Of a stretch of 64,000 nucleotides of DNA, positions 35,350 to 47,157 are shown piece by piece. The notes beneath the pieces were generated by a model, which did no database searches, was not told the DNA's origin, and saw only the letters and a list, made by a program, of their open reading frames with translations. Location: assembly GCA_001051155.2 (NCBI GenBank), contig JYIP02000001.1, positions 4,712,001 through 4,776,000 on the forward strand. Direction: 5' to 3'. Both the position numbers and the translations under genes were made by a program. Position 1 is the stretch's first letter; every line of letters starts with the position of its first letter. The DNA is from Chrysoporthe austroafricana. Taxonomy: Eukaryota; Ascomycota; Sordariomycetes; Diaporthales; Cryphonectriaceae.

Positions 35350-36506
35350 CGTGGCTGGCTCTCGGGGACGATGCGCCCGCAGGGTTTCGTCGAGGGCGGG
35401 CGAAGGAGCGTCGAGGCGCCCGGGGCAGGCCGGAGGAGTGCTGGTGGTACGAGATCGAGGCTGACCCGGCGAGATGAGGCAACGGAAAGGGGGGAGGTCG
35501 GACAGAGGCAACGCAACGGGCGAGATGGACGCCGCGTTAGCTAAGGCGGGAGCCGGGCCTTCTCGGAGGGCGCCTGTCGAGGACGGGCGGCGCGCGCGGC
35601 AGGTGAACTTGAGGTCGGCTGGGCCGCGATCCGTTAAGCTGTGAAGGCTCGCAGTGCAGGCGAGGCGTTCAGACGACTTGTCGAGAATCGAGAACGCGCG
35701 CGTGACGTTTTGGGTTGGGAGTTTGGTGAGCTCTCTCAGCTCAGACAAGGCACCAGGAAGCTTCCGTCACAAGCAGCCGCACTTGCAACAGGCCCTTGCA
35801 AGCGGCCACAGCGCAGGCGGGTCCCTGGGGGGGTTGGCCCAGTAGGGAGCTGCAGCTGCAGGTGGGACGCGGGAGCCGGAGGGAGGTGCTGGAGCCGGAA
35901 GGACGGGCCCCACCGGCAGCGGTGGTAGGGTGCCACTGGTGGGTGTGGAGGCGCTGGAGGGGTGTGGAGGGTGCCAGTGGCTGCCGTAGGCACGGCGGGG
36001 TGTGGGCTCACAGCGGCTCGGTCAGCTCTGTGGGGTAGCTCCAGCACTGGACCCGGCCCTGGCGGCGGGCTTCTGGACCCTGAATTCCAAATCCCAAGGC
36101 GGCCGCTGGCCAGGGCAACAGCTCACTGATTGGCAGCCCTGAAACGCTTCAGTGGCAAGGCCTGCCGACCGGGTCTGGGCCTGTATCTCTGTGATCTGTA
36201 GTGACCGTGTGCAGTCACGCAGATGGCGAGGCTCCCCCGAGATACGAAGGGTGGTCGGGACGGCAGCTGTGGTTGATTGGTGGTGCGCGACCGGGCACAG
36301 AGAACTCGTGGTCGCTGACAGGTCATTCGACCTGATAACAGCCGATCTGCTGGATATGGTGTCCCGTTAGTTCGTGTCCAGGCGCCGATGCTGCATCTGC
36401 CGTTACTGAGTAGGGAGGGGGAGGCCGTAACAGTAGCATTGACGGCAGCCGACAGGCAGGCTGCCGATTTGCTGGTGCCGATGCAGCCCACTCCGTGATG
36501 GTGTAC

Positions 36507-36560
36507 TTGGTCTGTCTGTCTGTCCGTCTGTCTGTCTGTTGCCGTCTGTCGTCTGTCCTC
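36507..36560. repeat. (CTGT)n-type microsatellite
   Basis: Repeated ctgt units with a few ccgt and gccgt interruptions run over about 50 bases. It lies about 1.2 kb upstream of the Blm10 start. Confidence 0.8.
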
Positions 36561-36706
36561 CTCGCAGCTCTGAAAGTGGGGGCAGGTTGGATGCAAAGGA
36601 AGGGGGGGAGGGCAATACGGGGTAAAGATATTCATTCGACATTCGTCGAGGTGGAGACGGGAAGGGCTCACTTGTTCCAAGTCCTGGAAGAGGGGCCCTG
36701 GGGATT

Positions 36707-36762
36707 TCTTTCTTTTTTCTTTCTCTTTTTCTTTCCTTCCTTCTTTCCTTCTTTCTTTTGCG
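36707..36762. repeat. polypyrimidine (TTTCT/TTCC)n tract
   Basis: A nearly pure C/T run built from tttct and ccttc units, about 55 bases long. On the Blm10 strand it is polypurine. It may be non-B DNA-forming, but no function is implied. Confidence 0.8.
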
Positions 36763-38660
36763 TAGAACAGTCACAAGTTCTATTCGTCGCTCGTATATGG
36801 TGAATTTCTCGTGGACGCCGTGTTCAGTAGTGCGATGCAGGTTTCTAGCAGCTCGGTATGCGGCGGCGCAGCTCCCTTTAAAGCCTAGCCTGCCTGCACA
36901 ACAGAGTTCAGGCTCTACTAGTAGCCTTCCCAGTTTGCGTTCGGCGAAGCAGGCAGCTGTTTGCCTGACGTATGCGTCCGCGCTCCCGCTCATGCTACCG
37001 TAGCACGCTGCCACGGCGCGTTAATTAACTCTCTCAAGAGCACTCATCCATGCATGTGCCATGTCGACGAGGCATCGTATAATTCGTTCTGCCCCGAGGC
37101 GGCCTCTACAGCGCATGCTAGCACCTATATTGAATGTTAAACCATCCAGCGTAGAGTGGCACGTTGCCGGCGACCCAGAGCACCCGAAAGGGTAGTCGTG
37201 ATGCTTCCAGGATAATAGGGATCCGCCACCGTCAGCCGAGCCGGAGAAGACTGTTAGCTAAGCTGAACGGTCAGCGTTCTGGGACCGTTTTGATGACTAC
37301 CTAGGTGCCTAATATGCCTTGTTGTTTGTGATGGGTTGTGCACACCAGGCACGCAGTCACGTGGATACCGACACACAACCCCTTCTAGACTGGAAATTGA
37401 ACCACATGCATGTCTGACCCCTGCCTAGATGCTCGGCATGCTCACGACACTGGTCTCTAGACGACACCCTCTAGTGATTTCGTTGATGTGGCATCTGACC
37501 AGGTACGACGAATTGGAGACGTCCTGCTTGGCGCCATCGTTCGTCAGTATTCTTTTTCCACCATTTGCGCATGCCTGTGCTGGCCAAGTCCCTGCCCCGG
37601 TCTTGGACTTCGTCGTACGACTCAATAGACCGGTGCCAGGAATTTCGTTGCTTCTGGAGCGGAAAGAAAGGTGCGATCCCGGCCCCTATCGCATCACTGC
37701 TTACACAGACCTATTGTACATAGTCCGGTGCTTCCCGGAGTAGATTACCATACTGGACTAATGCACATCCGCCCTCTCCGACATACTGTCATCCACATCT
37801 TACACACCATGGCAGGGAGGGTGCGTCCGTCTGCTGCATTGTGATCCTGAGGCCCGGGGACCTCCGGTGACACGGTCGGTAGCTACCTGAACTTGGTATG
37901 CTGATCGCCCGGGCGTTGGCTCAGCGGTAAGGCTGACGAGCAGACCCTTTGCGCCTCCTTGTTTCTCACCAAATGCCGTACGATCTTGACATTGTCGTCC
38001 CTGCCGGCTTTCGCGCCGAGTCACCATCTCAATCTGGGTGCGGAATGCTATGATCGAAGGGGTAGTTAATCACTTTCTCGATAAGAATGCGGCATACCGC
38101 GTAGAGGATCACATCGCTCCCTCCCCCCGGTTCTTCTCCGACGCACCAATAACTTCCAGGTTGTCCGCGGAGAAATTCCCATACCGGACGGTTCCTGCAG
38201 GATTCTCTTATGCCGCTCGCACTCGGGTCTCGGTGACCGTGCTGCCTGCAGCGGTCAGGCTGGTGTGTGAGGGAGGCAGGGCCCCCTGACACCTTTAGAA
38301 TTGCGGCAGGGCTCGACAGACATGCTACGGTCGTTCGTGAGAAGTGACCGCTTATACACGCAAGAAACGGCACTCGTCTTTCGGGCACGTCCTTTTCAAC
38401 TTGAAATGTACCTACTGGGTTGGATCCCTAATTATGGTATGTAGGATGTGGCATGACATTCAGACCCTTGCGTAAAAGCGTCGCTACCCATTATTAATAG
38501 AGGAAGCGGTGTTTGTTTCAATCTGTAACAACTCTAGAAACTTAAACGTAGTTCGATGGGATTCATGTATATTAAGGTCTGGTATTACTGGCGTATAGGT
38601 CTGGATGAATCTATGAATACGGAGCCCCAGCTTGCACAGGGAAATGACGAAAGTGCTTCT

Positions 38661-39847
38661 TCAGGCAAGCATGAGTTGAATGAATCGGGAAGATGTCCTA
38701 TCTGATCTCGGATGTTCACTTGGGAGTTGCCAACTAGACATAATTTCCTCTAGCTTCTTATGGCACGTCAGGGCATCTTCGAAGGTGTCGGACGGATGGC
38801 CATTGGCAAAGGCCTAGGTTATCCACAGATATTGTCAACAATGCTAGGAGAAAAGAGGGAGGGGATAGGAAAATAATGAAAGAGTACGTACTGTACAGGG
38901 CGGCAGTAGTGCAAGTGATTATTGGTATCTCCTTCAGCCAACTTGTCTAGTCCCAACACATTTTCTCTACCCAACACCACAGGCTTCATGTACGCCACAG
39001 CCTACAAGTCGCTTCCACCTCGAATTTCCCCTTTCTCACTATTAGTCGTCTATACAAACGGTGGCTCGCCTAGGAATGTCTGGCCGCGCCGGAGACGAAT
39101 GTAGAGCGTCGCTCGTTCTTGCGTGATTGGAGAGACCTTCAGTATGATGCTAGCGATGATAAGATCCGTCATCTAGCAACGACCGCTCTTTGGATCTGCA
39201 GGGTCGATTTGATGTTACCGAAGTCTGCGGTAGCGAACTGGATCCGGTTGATGACTAAGTATACTAATATGTTGTTCACAGACTTTAATATTGCGGGGTG
39301 AAAGACCGAGCTCGTGATGCATAAACCCGAGGGTGATGACGTTTTCACCATCGCAACACTGAGTCTAGGGGCTCATGATGGCAGGAACCTCAGAGCAAAT
39401 TGATTTGCCAAGAATCCTCTACTCGAGAATTTCGCGTGCCCTGAGAATGCCAGGCGACATCCTCCCCTGAAAGCCAACCATCGTCCACCCTTTTTAGGGG
39501 TCAGGTGCCCCAGATCCTGCACCTTATCCATGTTCGATGCCAACGACGTTACATAGAAGATAGCTCTGCCCTCATGATATCAATCCACCCACACGTTGCA
39601 AACGACATGATATTTATCTGGATCGACTATCTGCTCGTCTTCGCCCCCGTACGTTGTGGTCCCGGGCAGGGGGGCCAAGTGTCTCAACCACCTTCTTCGC
39701 AATATCGATGGAGGCATCGCATAGAGCAACGATCTTGTAATTGTCTTGCCCACGACGGGAGAACATATAGGGGTGAGCAATACTGGCAAATAATATTGGT
39801 GCGGATTGAGTCAGGCCAAAGAGGTCGACGCGAATTTGTTGGCTCAT
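38661..39847 (-). pseudogene. decayed Gal80-like Gfo/Idh/MocA oxidoreductase
   Basis: From an ATG at 39847 the minus strand reads MSQQIRVDLFGLTQSA, then KIVALCDASIDIAKK: the N-terminal NAD(P)-binding fold of fungal Gal80-like oxidoreductases. A frame change near 39640 leads to EDEQIVDPDKYHVVCNVWVD, ended by TGA where relatives have Arg. The match resumes as LASNMDKVQDL (about 39530) and GENVITLGFMHHE (about 39350), then KSTLQIQRAVV, SPITQERATLYIRLRRGQ (about 39110), and finally TFEDALTCHKKLEEIMSSW (about 38760) with a stop at 38661. At least three frame changes and several stops separate these blocks, and part of the first half is deleted. The order of all blocks matches the family, so this is a dead gene and not chance similarity. 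The substrate or regulatory role of the ancestor is unknown. Confidence 0.78.
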
Positions 39848-40956
39848 ACTCGGCAGTGAGTGAAAGTGGGCCTTGCAGTCTTGACGGTGTGGCTAGGCTA
39901 TACGATATCCTTTCAACAATGGTATGACAGACGCTGGAGAAACGGTCTCAACGCCAAACAGCTGGTAAGCAAGTTGTTTTCACAGTGATGCTTGATGTTT
40001 GACTGAATATAGAACAAGGATCATGCCTTGATCTGTGTTCGTCGAAGCATTCTTTGTCCCAATTAGGCGATTCAGAGTTGCATGATTGGCCACGACAGGT
40101 AGCCGAGACTATAGCACTGATTGAGGACACCGCTTGGACTCTCCTGTGTCTTCCTGGGGAGTAGAGCGGAGAAGACTGCTTAGTACATACCTGACTCTGT
40201 TGATAAGCAGGAAAGTCTAGCGTGTAGCACTGGGACATGACTCTCTGGCCGACTGCCGTCCCACACATCAAACGCATTGGCATGAAGCCAGGGCGTAGAT
40301 TACGGTTCAGGTGAACCATATTCATGCTAGGTAACGTTGACAATGATTGTATGCTAGGTAACGTTGACAATGATTGTATGCTAGGTAACGTTGACAATGA
40401 TTGTATGCTAGGTAACGTTGACAATACGAATTCTGCCAACATGGACGGGCATCCTCAGTTTCCTCCAAGTGCATCCCAACTATAGCAACTAGGGTTACGA
40501 AAAAGCCGTTATCCAACATCCTAATTACATAAAAGTAGTGTCAAGGCGTTGACTAGGTCCCAGATGACAAGACATTCTAAATCTTTTATCACCGGCAACG
40601 GCCGGCTGAAAAGAGCCTCACTTTCATGGAGTTCATCAACCCAATGTAATCAAGGCATGATTCATGCTGTTTTTAAAACTAAAACCGCTAGCTGATACAG
40701 AGATGTACACTCTTCCGCTATTGTATTGTTGAGATGCGCGCGACTGTAAGCTGCGCTGAGATGAAGATGCGAGGACCTGATTTCCCTAGTGTACCACTGC
40801 GCCTACTTCCGAACCCAAAAACAAAAAATGCACCGGAACGCCCGATAAAAATGTACAATATAACCCAGGACGCCCGAGGCACCACTCCATCCTAGCTCGG
40901 AAGCCTCTCCGCAGGGCCAGCCAGCTCGGCATCAGGAGCCTGCCGTCGTGGCACTC
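39848..40956. other. intergenic with a 27-bp minisatellite
   Basis: About 1.1 kb between the pseudogene start and the small spliced gene. The only structured feature is the four-copy minisatellite at 40324-40425. No convincing gene; the frame reading through the minisatellite gives a repetitive STLPSIQSL peptide of doubtful meaning. Confidence 0.6.
40324..40425. repeat. 27-bp minisatellite, 3.8 copies
   Basis: Three perfect 27-base copies start at 40324, 40351 and 40378, each beginning atgctaggtaacgttgacaa. A fourth partial copy of 21 bases starts at 40405. Copies are identical, so the array is recent. It lies upstream of the Gal80-like pseudogene. Confidence 0.97.
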
Positions 40957-41300
40957 TCAATCCGTCCACACCCGTAACATTTCAGATACCCTGCTCGGCA
41001 CGGACTGGTTGTCCCTCGAGTACGAGTTTGGATAGGTGTTGGGTGTGGGTTGTCTCTGCGCCGATGGCTCGCGGGCTTGAGATGAAGCGTAGTACGCTGC
41101 ACGAAAGACGTCAGTCATCACTGTGTGCACACGTATGGACCGGGCAGTGAGGTGTACTAACCGAGTCCCGCAGCTGCTGCAACAGCTACTATCCTCGTCG
41201 TAACGGGCAGTCCTTGTAACCTGGACGCCTTGGTGACAACCGGCTGGATCGTGGGGTAGTCGAACCTAGGGAGGGCTCCGCCAAATGAGTTGGTCGTCAT
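40957..41300 (-). CDS. small spliced single-pass protein, unknown function
   Basis: Two exons (41162-41300 and 40957-41096) give 92 residues. The 65-base intron has donor GTTAGT, a CTGAC branch and a CAG acceptor, and the frame is kept across it. The N-terminal half MTTNSFGGALPRFDYPTIQP is followed by a short basic stretch (TKASRLQGLP) and a hydrophobic alanine-rich segment IVAAVAAAGLAYYA (residues 37-50). The tail is hydrophilic and Pro/Ser/Gln-rich (SSQAREPSAQRQPTPN). This layout fits a single-pass membrane protein, perhaps of the mitochondrial inner membrane, but I recognise no family. A TATA-like ttatataat sits immediately upstream of the ATG. It stands alone in gene-poor sequence. Confidence 0.68.
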
Positions 41301-44300
41301 TTTATATAATTGTATATGTCTGGAACAGAAGCGGTCGTCTCAAGTGCCTGGCACTGTGTTGGATGTCAACGTGTAAAAGGTGGGTGATGATGGTCTGCTT
41401 TCCATCGTGAAGGCACACCACGTTGAGCGGGACGGCTTAAATAACTGAAGACTCCTTCAGCAATTCCCATAATGGAAGCCTATTTGTTGTCTCACTAATA
41501 TCACAGGATGGGCGAATATCGCCCTTGGCTTCGTATCACGGGAGTCAAGCATAGTGAAGTGTAGATGACAGGTGGCACGATGGCCTGTGGCTGCTCAGAT
41601 GGATGTGGCGTGGTGGAAGATGACAGTGGAGCCACCCCGCGAGCCCGTCAAGGGCTGTGCGACACGCTGCCAAACGTCATGTCGGTCGAGATCTGAGGTA
41701 TTAGGGGCTGACCATCCCCGGATGCTTGATTCGTTGGTCCGGACTTCCTCATTAATAGATGAAACGGTCAAGAAGTGGGATGTTCATCGACGCCCGCGGG
41801 CTTTGAGAGGTTGGGTCGGGATGCATTTGCAACCCGCTGTGTTCCGGAAATGTGGTCGAGGCCATGCCTATGACCCCTCGGCAGTCCCGGAACATTATCG
41901 CGCTCTGCTGCTTCCAGCTTGTTTCTAGAGTCGAACAGCGACTGGATACGACAATTTCCCGCTATACTCTGCGCTGTTCATCGAAAGGTCAAGGCTCAAC
42001 ATCCAGCCGGGCGACGTCAGCCTACCTTCTCTCACGTGCAATGGCCTGATCTACTGAACACTGGCATGCGTCGCAACAGACTGACTTCTGCCTTCCTCCT
42101 CACTCACAATACTGCCTCCTGGAGAGGGCATTTCGACCCTTCAGCTGGTGTTATTGGGGTGCAGTGTCGGCTAACCCGGTCAACTCCTTCAGTACACCCT
42201 CCTCGCATCTCCTTCTGATTTTCCCCCTTTTCCTTCGCTCTCTTTTTTCGGGGGTGGAGGGAGATGGAGGGGTGTTCGGGTCAGTACACCCTACCGTTGT
42301 TTTGAGAACAGCCAGTGCCATCAAGCCACCCATAATACTCTCAGATCGCTGCAGACAGCCCAGCGCCCCGAGCTGCAATGCAGTATAGCACGATCCAAGC
42401 GCGCAGACGATCCGGGTTGCTTCCTCCGGGCCTGTGCCGCAGACGGCTCACTATCGAAAGCCCGGCCCCCAACTGCCAGCGCTAGGTAGTAGCCGCTAGG
42501 GAGGAAATCGTAGCCTCGCGATCGTGTCGAGCCCCTGGAGTGAGATGGCCTCGCCCGCGCGGGCTCTGCAGAGGGACAGGAGATGTTGTGCGTCCAAGGC
42601 TCATGTGATCTTGTTCCCCGCTTCCACAGAGCCGATGGGTGTCTATACCGCTACGAAGCTGGACCTCTTGGTGTCTGAGCAGCCAGTAGCAACAAGATAA
42701 CGCCTCAAAAATCATCCCGACCGGCTGGAGAGAGAGGGGTTGGGCGTTTGCTCGGTTAATTAATCGCCAGATGGTGACGTGCATTAGGGTGGCATGCAGT
42801 TGGACGAACGCCTATTTTTAGGGTAAAGGGCTGCAGCGGGTCTCGCAGCCAGGATTCATAGCTGCTCACCCAAGCGCAGAGCGTTAGCCGCCTCCCGCGT
42901 GTTGTGATGGCGTTATCAGTGCCTGGCAATCGTCTCGCTGACCACCTAGACTGCATCTTGAGACGGCCCTCTTCGATTGTAGGAACGGCAATGTGGGTGG
43001 CACTGAGGCCACCGTACCCATCCAGTGAGCACCTACTGCGTAGATATGATCTGGCCGGGGTTGTCCCGATGATTGATCAGGCATGACTCATGCTCTTGGC
43101 TGAGGAGATGGCCGTACTGTTCAGCTGGGTAGCTTCATAGCCTTGTGGCTACAGTATAGTGCTGTACTCCGTTCCATTCTTCGTGGGGAGGACGACAAAC
43201 ATCGAGACACACGTACTAGTCATGCTGAGGTAGAGTGCCAGAATAGCAAGAATGCCAGGGATCCCCTCTCCATCCTCCCGCCCTACAGGCGGGCGTGCTA
43301 AGCCGCATGAGATTTAGCGCCCTCCAGCGAGCGCCGCCCCTCAACGGCCAGCCTCGACAACATGTCTTCTTTTCACCTCCTTCTGTTCTTCCGCCCTATC
43401 TTCTGGGGCACACCATCGCCTACGCAGCACCTGGTGCAGGATTCTGGACCCCAAAAAAGACCCAGGCCTCAAGCCACGCGATAATGCCTTGCAGGGAGGC
43501 ATCGTGCAGATCGCCGGCATGTGCTGGTCAGGGATACGCCCCGGCGGTGCTGCGGCTTCACGATCTGGTCTATGGAATCAAGCATGTTCAGCTGAAGCTT
43601 CGAGACCCGCATGCGGAACCCACACACGTTCTCCCGCCAACTGTTCGCTGACGCCACCGCGAGGTTTTGGGTGGCTAGCTCCGGGCCCGCCCAGGTCTTT
43701 GATTCCAGAGCCTCGGGTCTGCCCAGGGCCGGCGTTGTTGGCCTCCCCCGCGCCTGAGGTTCGTGATGCGGCGCGGATGGCATGGTCGTGTTGTTGTCCC
43801 GGTCACGAAGTCGAGCCTTGTTTTTGGGCTTTCTTGGTGTCGACGCTCTGGTCAACACCCGTGGGGGCTTCTCTGCTTGCACTTGGATCCGTCTGCAGAT
43901 TATGCGCTACGTTGCGTTGCTGTGCATCGGCTTTGAGGGTGTCACGCCTTGCTGCCGCATCGAGATGCTTCGATGCTTTCGTGGGGCCCAAATCCTACGG
44001 CCAGGCTTTGCCTCTTTGACAATGTGCCGATTCGCGAGAGACCACTCGTCTCCATATCGGATGTCACACTGCTGGGGCCTACCCATGGCTCGCCTATCTT
44101 TTGCGTTTGTTCACGATACTACAATGCGAGGGAACCATCAGCGGACGTCGTTTCGGATGGGCTCAGTGAGCCCCGTCTGTAGTCGTGCAAGTGCCGACTT
44201 AGCGGACCGCTGGCAATTTTCTTCGAGATGGTATGCCTGGACCCGCGTCGCCGTGCCTCTTATTCCCCAGCTATGGCGCTATCATCAAGTGTGTGGTGTT

Positions 44301-45123
44301 TAACACGAGCCTCACATCTAGGTTCTTGGATATGTTCATATGCGACGCGGGGCACGGTATGCAAAGCAAAAGAACTCGGTAGTAAGGCTTACTTGCCGGC
44401 TTTCCGACAACGAGATCGGTGATTCCATGTCGACCTTCGTCTGCGCGACAACGGCGGAAGGATCATGTAGGTCAGCCTCCTGCTCGCTGTCGCCGCGGTC
44501 CTCTACAAGGCTGGGAGGTGAGACGCGCCCCGCTTGTGCTGATCCTGGCGCCCGCAACACTTCACTCAGGCGCCACTAGCAACAAACGCCCAAACGGCAT
44601 CTGTTCTACCCCGGTATGTGCAAGTTGCATCGGAGCGGAGCAGGGTGATGATTCTTCTTTTAATTCTTTTTTTGGAATGGCAACCAACTACCATCCTCAA
44701 TCCACAAGTCCCCCCACTGCAGACCTCAGCCCCCTTTCGATGGAGCATGATGCTGTCGTTCGTTGACGTGTACAAACATGTCTTCGCTCAGCTCGCTGAT
44801 TCGTACTCTTCTTACGAGATAGCCTTATGGAAACAAGCGGTAGTCTCATAGCTGGCGAGGATCGCGATGAGGATATAAGATGAGGCTCTTAGCATCCATC
44901 CGGAGACATGCTCCTCCATCACCATCTTCGACTCGCCCCTAAGCATCCACCTCTACTATTCAGCCGAGTGGCACATAGTATTAGACTTCTCTTGTCCTTT
45001 TGCTGTCTCGACTATAGCCTGTTAGCTTTTCACTTACTCTATTGCCGTTTGTCTCAAGGAAGTCCTCATGATTTCATCCGCTGATAGCTACTTGCTCCAA
45101 CTTCACTTTGTCTCTGGCTCATC
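41301..45123. other. gene-poor region
   Basis: About 3.8 kb. Overlapping open frames on both strands around 43.3-44.6 kb have no recognisable motifs. Around 41.69-41.78 kb a short plus-strand segment (SEVLGADHPRMLDSLVRTSSL) resembles a tetratricopeptide repeat of fungal NB-ARC/TPR proteins and may be a relic. Pyrimidine-rich sequence occurs near 42.2 kb. The last few hundred bases are the promoter of the MFS transporter. Confidence 0.45.
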
Positions 45124-47157
45124 ATGGGTTTCAGACGGAGCAGCAAGCAGCAGTCGGGGCCCCAGCTCGAGCTGGTGGACGAGTCTCTTTCGCAGACGGT
45201 TGAGTGGAAGCCTAACACCCACCAACTGATGATCATGATCGTTCTGAGCGTCATCTCCTGCATGGTCTCTCTTGACGCCACCATCATTGTCACATCCCTA
45301 AGCGTGAGTGCCTCCCCTGATTTCCTGGTCTCTAGACCCGTCTCGCCCGAACATAGCCTTGGGCATGCATGCTGACTATTACGGGAACGGACAGTCCATA
45401 GTAGAAGACCTCAAGGGCACAACCACACAAGGCATTTGGGTCGGCACGGCCTACCTCCTCTCCACCGCCGTGGCCATGCCATTGCTCTCCTCCCTCTCCG
45501 ACATCTTCGGCCGGCCCGTCTTACTCATCTTCTCCGTAACCATGTTCACGACGGGCACGATCATCTGCGCCACTTCCCACGGCATCGGCCAGCTCCTCGC
45601 TGGCCGCTCCGTGCAGGGCACCGGCGGCGGCGGTATTGTGGTTCTCTCTCTCGTCATATTCACCGATATCGTGCCCCTCCGGCATAGGCCTAAATGGTTC
45701 GTTCGTTCTTTCCGCGGGGTGTGGCAGTGTAAAAACGAGCGCGCGAGACTGACTGGTCTATCTCCTCCAGGTACGGCACCGTCCAGGGCGCGTGGGCGCT
45801 CGGTACCTGCGTCGGTCCCATCGCCGGGGGCGCCATCGCGCAGAACACGACGTGGCGCTGGATCTTCTACATCATGCTCCCCTTCTGCGCGTTCGGGCTG
45901 GTCACCATCCCCCTCCTGCTGACGATCCGGCCCCGTGTCGAGACGATGGGCGCCAAGCTGCGGCGCATCGACTGGGTCGGCTCGCTCCTCTTCATGGCCA
46001 GCACCGCCGCCTTCCTGATCGCCATCTCCTGGGCCGGGACGCAGTTCGCCTGGTCCAGCGCCGCGACCCTCGCGCCCCTGATCGTGGGCGCTGCGGGGCT
46101 CGCTGGCACGGCGGCCTGGGAGCGCTTCGCGGCGCAGGAGCCGTTCATGCGGCACTCGCTGTTCAGCAACGCCTCCGCCGTCGCCACGTACGTCTGCAGC
46201 GCGGCGCAGGGCCTGGTGCTCTTCGGCCAGCTCTACTACATCCCCTTCTACTTCATGTCCATCCTCGCCTACAGCCCCGTCCGCACGGGCGTCAGCGTGC
46301 TCCCTGTCATGCTCACGCTCGTCCCCTCCTCCGTCGTGACGGGCGCCCTCATCACGCGCTTCAACAGCTACCGCTGGCCCATCTGGGCCGGCTGGGCCGT
46401 CTGCACCGTGAGCTGCGGGCTCACCACCATGTGGGGCGCCGGCACGCACACGGCGGTGTGGGCCGTCACGCTCGTCGTGCTGGGCTTCGGCCACGGCGCG
46501 ACCCTGACCGCGCAGAACTTCGCCGCCCAGGCCGTCTGCGGTGGTGGCGATGAGGCCCAGGCGGCCGCCATGTACGCCTTCATGCGGCACTTCGGCACCG
46601 CCCTGGGCGTCGGCGTCGGCGGCACCGCGTTTCAGAACGTCATGGCCCTCAAGCTCCGCTGGCTCGGCGTCACGACCGCGATCGCGAAGAACGCCGAGGG
46701 CTTCCTGCCCGAGCTGCTGGCGATGCCGGCGGGCCCGGCGAAGGACGACATCGTCGCCGGGTACGTCTTCGGCTTCAGGGGGGTCTTCCGCGTCTACCTC
46801 GGCATCAGCGGCGTGGCCTTCTTCGTGTCTTTGCTGATCAAGCACTTCGACATGAACAAGGAGCTGCAGACGGAGCACAAGCTGCAGCACAACCGCATTT
46901 CGCGCGTGGCCTCGCAGTGGGGTCATGCAAGAGGTGGCAGTACGGGCTCGGCGAAGGCACAGAGGGTCGATATATTGGTTGCCGTGAGTGAAGCCCCAGA
47001 GGGGACCTACACTCCTGACTCGGACTCGTCGAGTCGGACAGAGGTCGAGGTCGAGGTCGAGTTCCTGCCACGGGCGCTCCTGAAGAAGGATTCGGAAGAG
47101 TCTGTGTCTGCGGAGAAGCCTGTGACTGCGACGCCGCCTGTCGGGATTGCGGAATGA
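45124..47157 (+). CDS. 14-helix MFS drug/toxin efflux transporter (DHA2-like)
   Basis: Three exons (45124-45303, 45395-45696, 45771-47157) give 622 residues. Both introns are clean: donor GTGAGT with a CTGAC branch, then donor GTTCGT with acceptor CCAG. After a ~35-residue cytosolic leader come LDATIIVTSL in helix 1, GIWVGTAYLLSTA, SDIFGRP (motif A), GRSVQGTGGGG, and AWALGTCVGPIAGGAI with TWRWIFYIMLP (motif C region). This is the set seen in fungal 14-TM drug:H+ antiporters. The C-terminal ~95 residues are cytosolic, with a Glu-Val repeat (EVEVEVEF). These pumps export drugs or secondary metabolites at the plasma membrane; no biosynthetic genes lie nearby to suggest a substrate. Exon 3 is strongly GC-rich at third positions. 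Confidence 0.92.

Larger units (their letters stand above)
35350..38660. other. Blm10 upstream region and gene-poor sequence
   Basis: About 3.3 kb. The first part is the Blm10 leader and promoter, GC-rich with GGTGG/CTGCAG-rich low-complexity sequence (35780-36060). Microsatellites follow at 36507-36560 and 36707-36762. Beyond 37 kb I see only short random open frames up to the start of the decayed Gfo/Idh/MocA pseudogene. Confidence 0.5.

Noticed and set aside
35350..35748. Using the upstream ATG at 35748 as the Blm10 start
   Set aside because: The added 133 residues are low-complexity and resemble no Blm10 N-terminus. The ATG at 35349 fits better; kept only as a low-interest finding.
36507..36762. 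Possible CRISPR-like or regulatory array
   Set aside because: The units are 4-5 base simple repeats without spacers. This is ordinary microsatellite sequence in a eukaryote.
37905..37960. tRNA-like A-box sequence (gttggctcagcggtaaggc)
   Set aside because: No matching acceptor stem, anticodon arm or B box follows at the right distance.
43295..44580. Overlapping open frames on both strands at 43.3-44.6 kb
   Set aside because: All are rich in Arg, Ser and Cys with no motif, and frames on opposite strands cover the same bases. Nothing distinguishes any of them as a gene.
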